From Candidatus Borrarchaeota archaeon (GTDB lineage Archaea > Asgardarchaeota > Sifarchaeia > Borrarchaeales > Borrarchaeaceae), in the NCBI GenBank assembly GCA_016840645.1, contig JAEORY010000055.1:1-13648 (forward strand): a DNA stretch of 13,648 nt. The letters are read 5' to 3'. Below, in pieces: positions 13,182-13,648 of the stretch (position 1 is the stretch's first letter; each line of letters begins with the position of its first letter). The notes beneath the pieces were generated by a model. The model was not told where the DNA came from, searched no databases, and worked only from the letters and a program-made list of their open reading frames with translations. A program made the position numbers and the translations under genes.

Positions 13182-13208
13182 AAAACTTCGGTTTTCGTCA
13201 GTTTTCGT
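13182..13208. repeat. Tandem GTTTTCGT and small hairpin between the methyltransferase pair
   Basis: GTTTTCGT occurs at 13191-13198 and 13201-13208, ten bases apart. AAAAC (13182-13186), loop TTCG, GTTTT (13191-13195) forms a 5-bp hairpin just upstream of the corrinoid-protein ribosome-binding site. It may be an intercistronic processing or regulatory element, or chance. Confidence 0.25.
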
Positions 13209-13219
13209 AAGAAAGTTCA

Positions 13220-13648
13220 TCATGTTGAAAGTGGATAAGTACCAAATTCCTTAACAAAACTTGCAAATGCTAAAACATTTTCGGGAGGAGTTCCTGGAGG
13301 TAAATACAAAGCGAATATTGCATAGCCACCGTTGGGTCCGCAATTTTTACAATGCTTTGAAATTCGCTCGCGTAGCAGTTCTCTTGGTCCATCTCGGATT
13401 AAGTTTGCCGATATTCCTGAAAAAGTGGATCTCCTATGAAACTTTGAAATCCTTTTGAACTCTTTTATATCAATATATTCGCCATCTGGGTCTAGGAACA
13501 TCGTACTAGCAGACCCGCTCGCAATTATTTTTCGCAATAAATCCTTCCAGTTATCCTTAAGAAAGGAATATCCCCATACGCCTCCCAAAGTGATACTCAT
13601 TGGCTTTAGGCCTTGTATAACCCGAGAAACGTATGGTAATACAAATTC
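13220..13648 (-). CDS. Uroporphyrinogen-decarboxylase/MtaA-superfamily methyltransferase, C-terminal part only
   Basis: The frame is open to the right edge, so about 143 C-terminal residues are visible and the start is outside the window; the Met at 13600 is internal. The tail has CGPNGGYAIFALYLPPGTPPENVLAFASFVKEFG in outline, matching the C-terminal GGY..P..TP.ENV..F..F..EYG pattern of the URO-D/MtaA/MtbA superfamily. Members either decarboxylate uroporphyrinogen or transfer methyl groups between corrinoid proteins and thiols such as coenzyme M. Pairing with the corrinoid protein favours methyl transfer. The cysteine commonly found just before the TP motif in zinc-dependent MtaA/MtbA enzymes is not seen here (ALYLPPGTP); KHCKNCG lies about 15-20 residues earlier. 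The exact acceptor is therefore uncertain. Confidence 0.7.
   Translation of the reverse strand, partial: EFVLPYVSRVIQGLKPMSITLGGVWGYSFLKDNWKDLLRKIIASGSASTMFLDPDGEYIDIKEFKRISKFHRRSTFSGISANLIRDGPRELLRERISKHCKNCGPNGGYAIFALYLPPGTPPENVLAFASFVKEFGTYPLST

Noticed and set aside
13261..13458. Plus-strand open frame opposite the URO-D-like gene
   Set aside because: It is the shadow of a conserved C-terminal domain and has no supporting signals.

Overview
The window looks archaeal. It carries an archaeal-type phosphoglycerate mutase start, the archaeal guanylyltransferase CobY in place of bacterial CobU, the corrinoid-salvage amidohydrolase CbiZ, a Dph6-like PP-loop protein and TATA-type promoters with purine-rich flanks. 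Ribosome-binding sites are of the GGTGA/GGAGG kind, and GTG and TTG starts are frequent. The DNA is AT-rich. The corrinoid methyltransferase pair at the right edge would fit a methylotrophic or acetogenic-type archaeon such as a Bathyarchaeia-like lineage or a methanogen relative, but that placement is inference.

Layout, left to right. (1) 1-201 (-): start of apgM, cut by the window edge. (2) 202-543: divergent regulatory region with a TATA element for each side and several inverted repeats. (3) 544-4051 (+): cbiB, cbiZ, a GC-richer structured non-coding stretch resembling the guide-RNA/right end of an IS605/IS1341-type (TnpB) element, an apparent internal TATA box, then cobS and cobY. (4) 4034-12225 (-): an eight-gene run converging on cobY. 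In transcription order it is a fused two-domain ECF ATPase, EcfT, an ECF S component, cobD, a Dph6-like PP-loop protein, a glutaminase-less asparagine-synthetase-like protein with a zinc ribbon, cobT, and an alkaline-phosphatase-superfamily enzyme. (5) 12226-12508: control region of that run, with a perfect 13-bp inverted repeat beside a TATA box, a potential long leader stem and a hairpin around the ribosome-binding site. (6) 12509-13648 (-): a B12-binding corrinoid protein and the C-terminal part of a uroporphyrinogen-decarboxylase/MtaA-superfamily protein running off the right edge.

Together the genes form a cobamide salvage and remodelling module. The ECF importer would bring in a corrinoid (or possibly a thiamin precursor). 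CbiZ strips cobinamide-type corrinoids back to cobyric acid. CobD makes aminopropanol phosphate and CbiB attaches it. CobY activates the product with GTP, CobT makes alpha-ribazole phosphate, and CobS joins the two halves. No corrin-ring genes, adenosyltransferase, threonine kinase or known alpha-ribazole phosphatase is visible. The phosphatase-superfamily gene after cobT is the natural candidate for the last role, and the two adjacent PP-loop enzymes have no assigned step. The corrinoid protein next door is a likely consumer of the product.

The most interesting non-coding signals are a heptamer, TAGGTTA/TATCCTA, shared by the promoters of both B12 operons, and a potential 17-bp stem at the 5' end of the ECF-operon leader that overlaps the operator palindrome.
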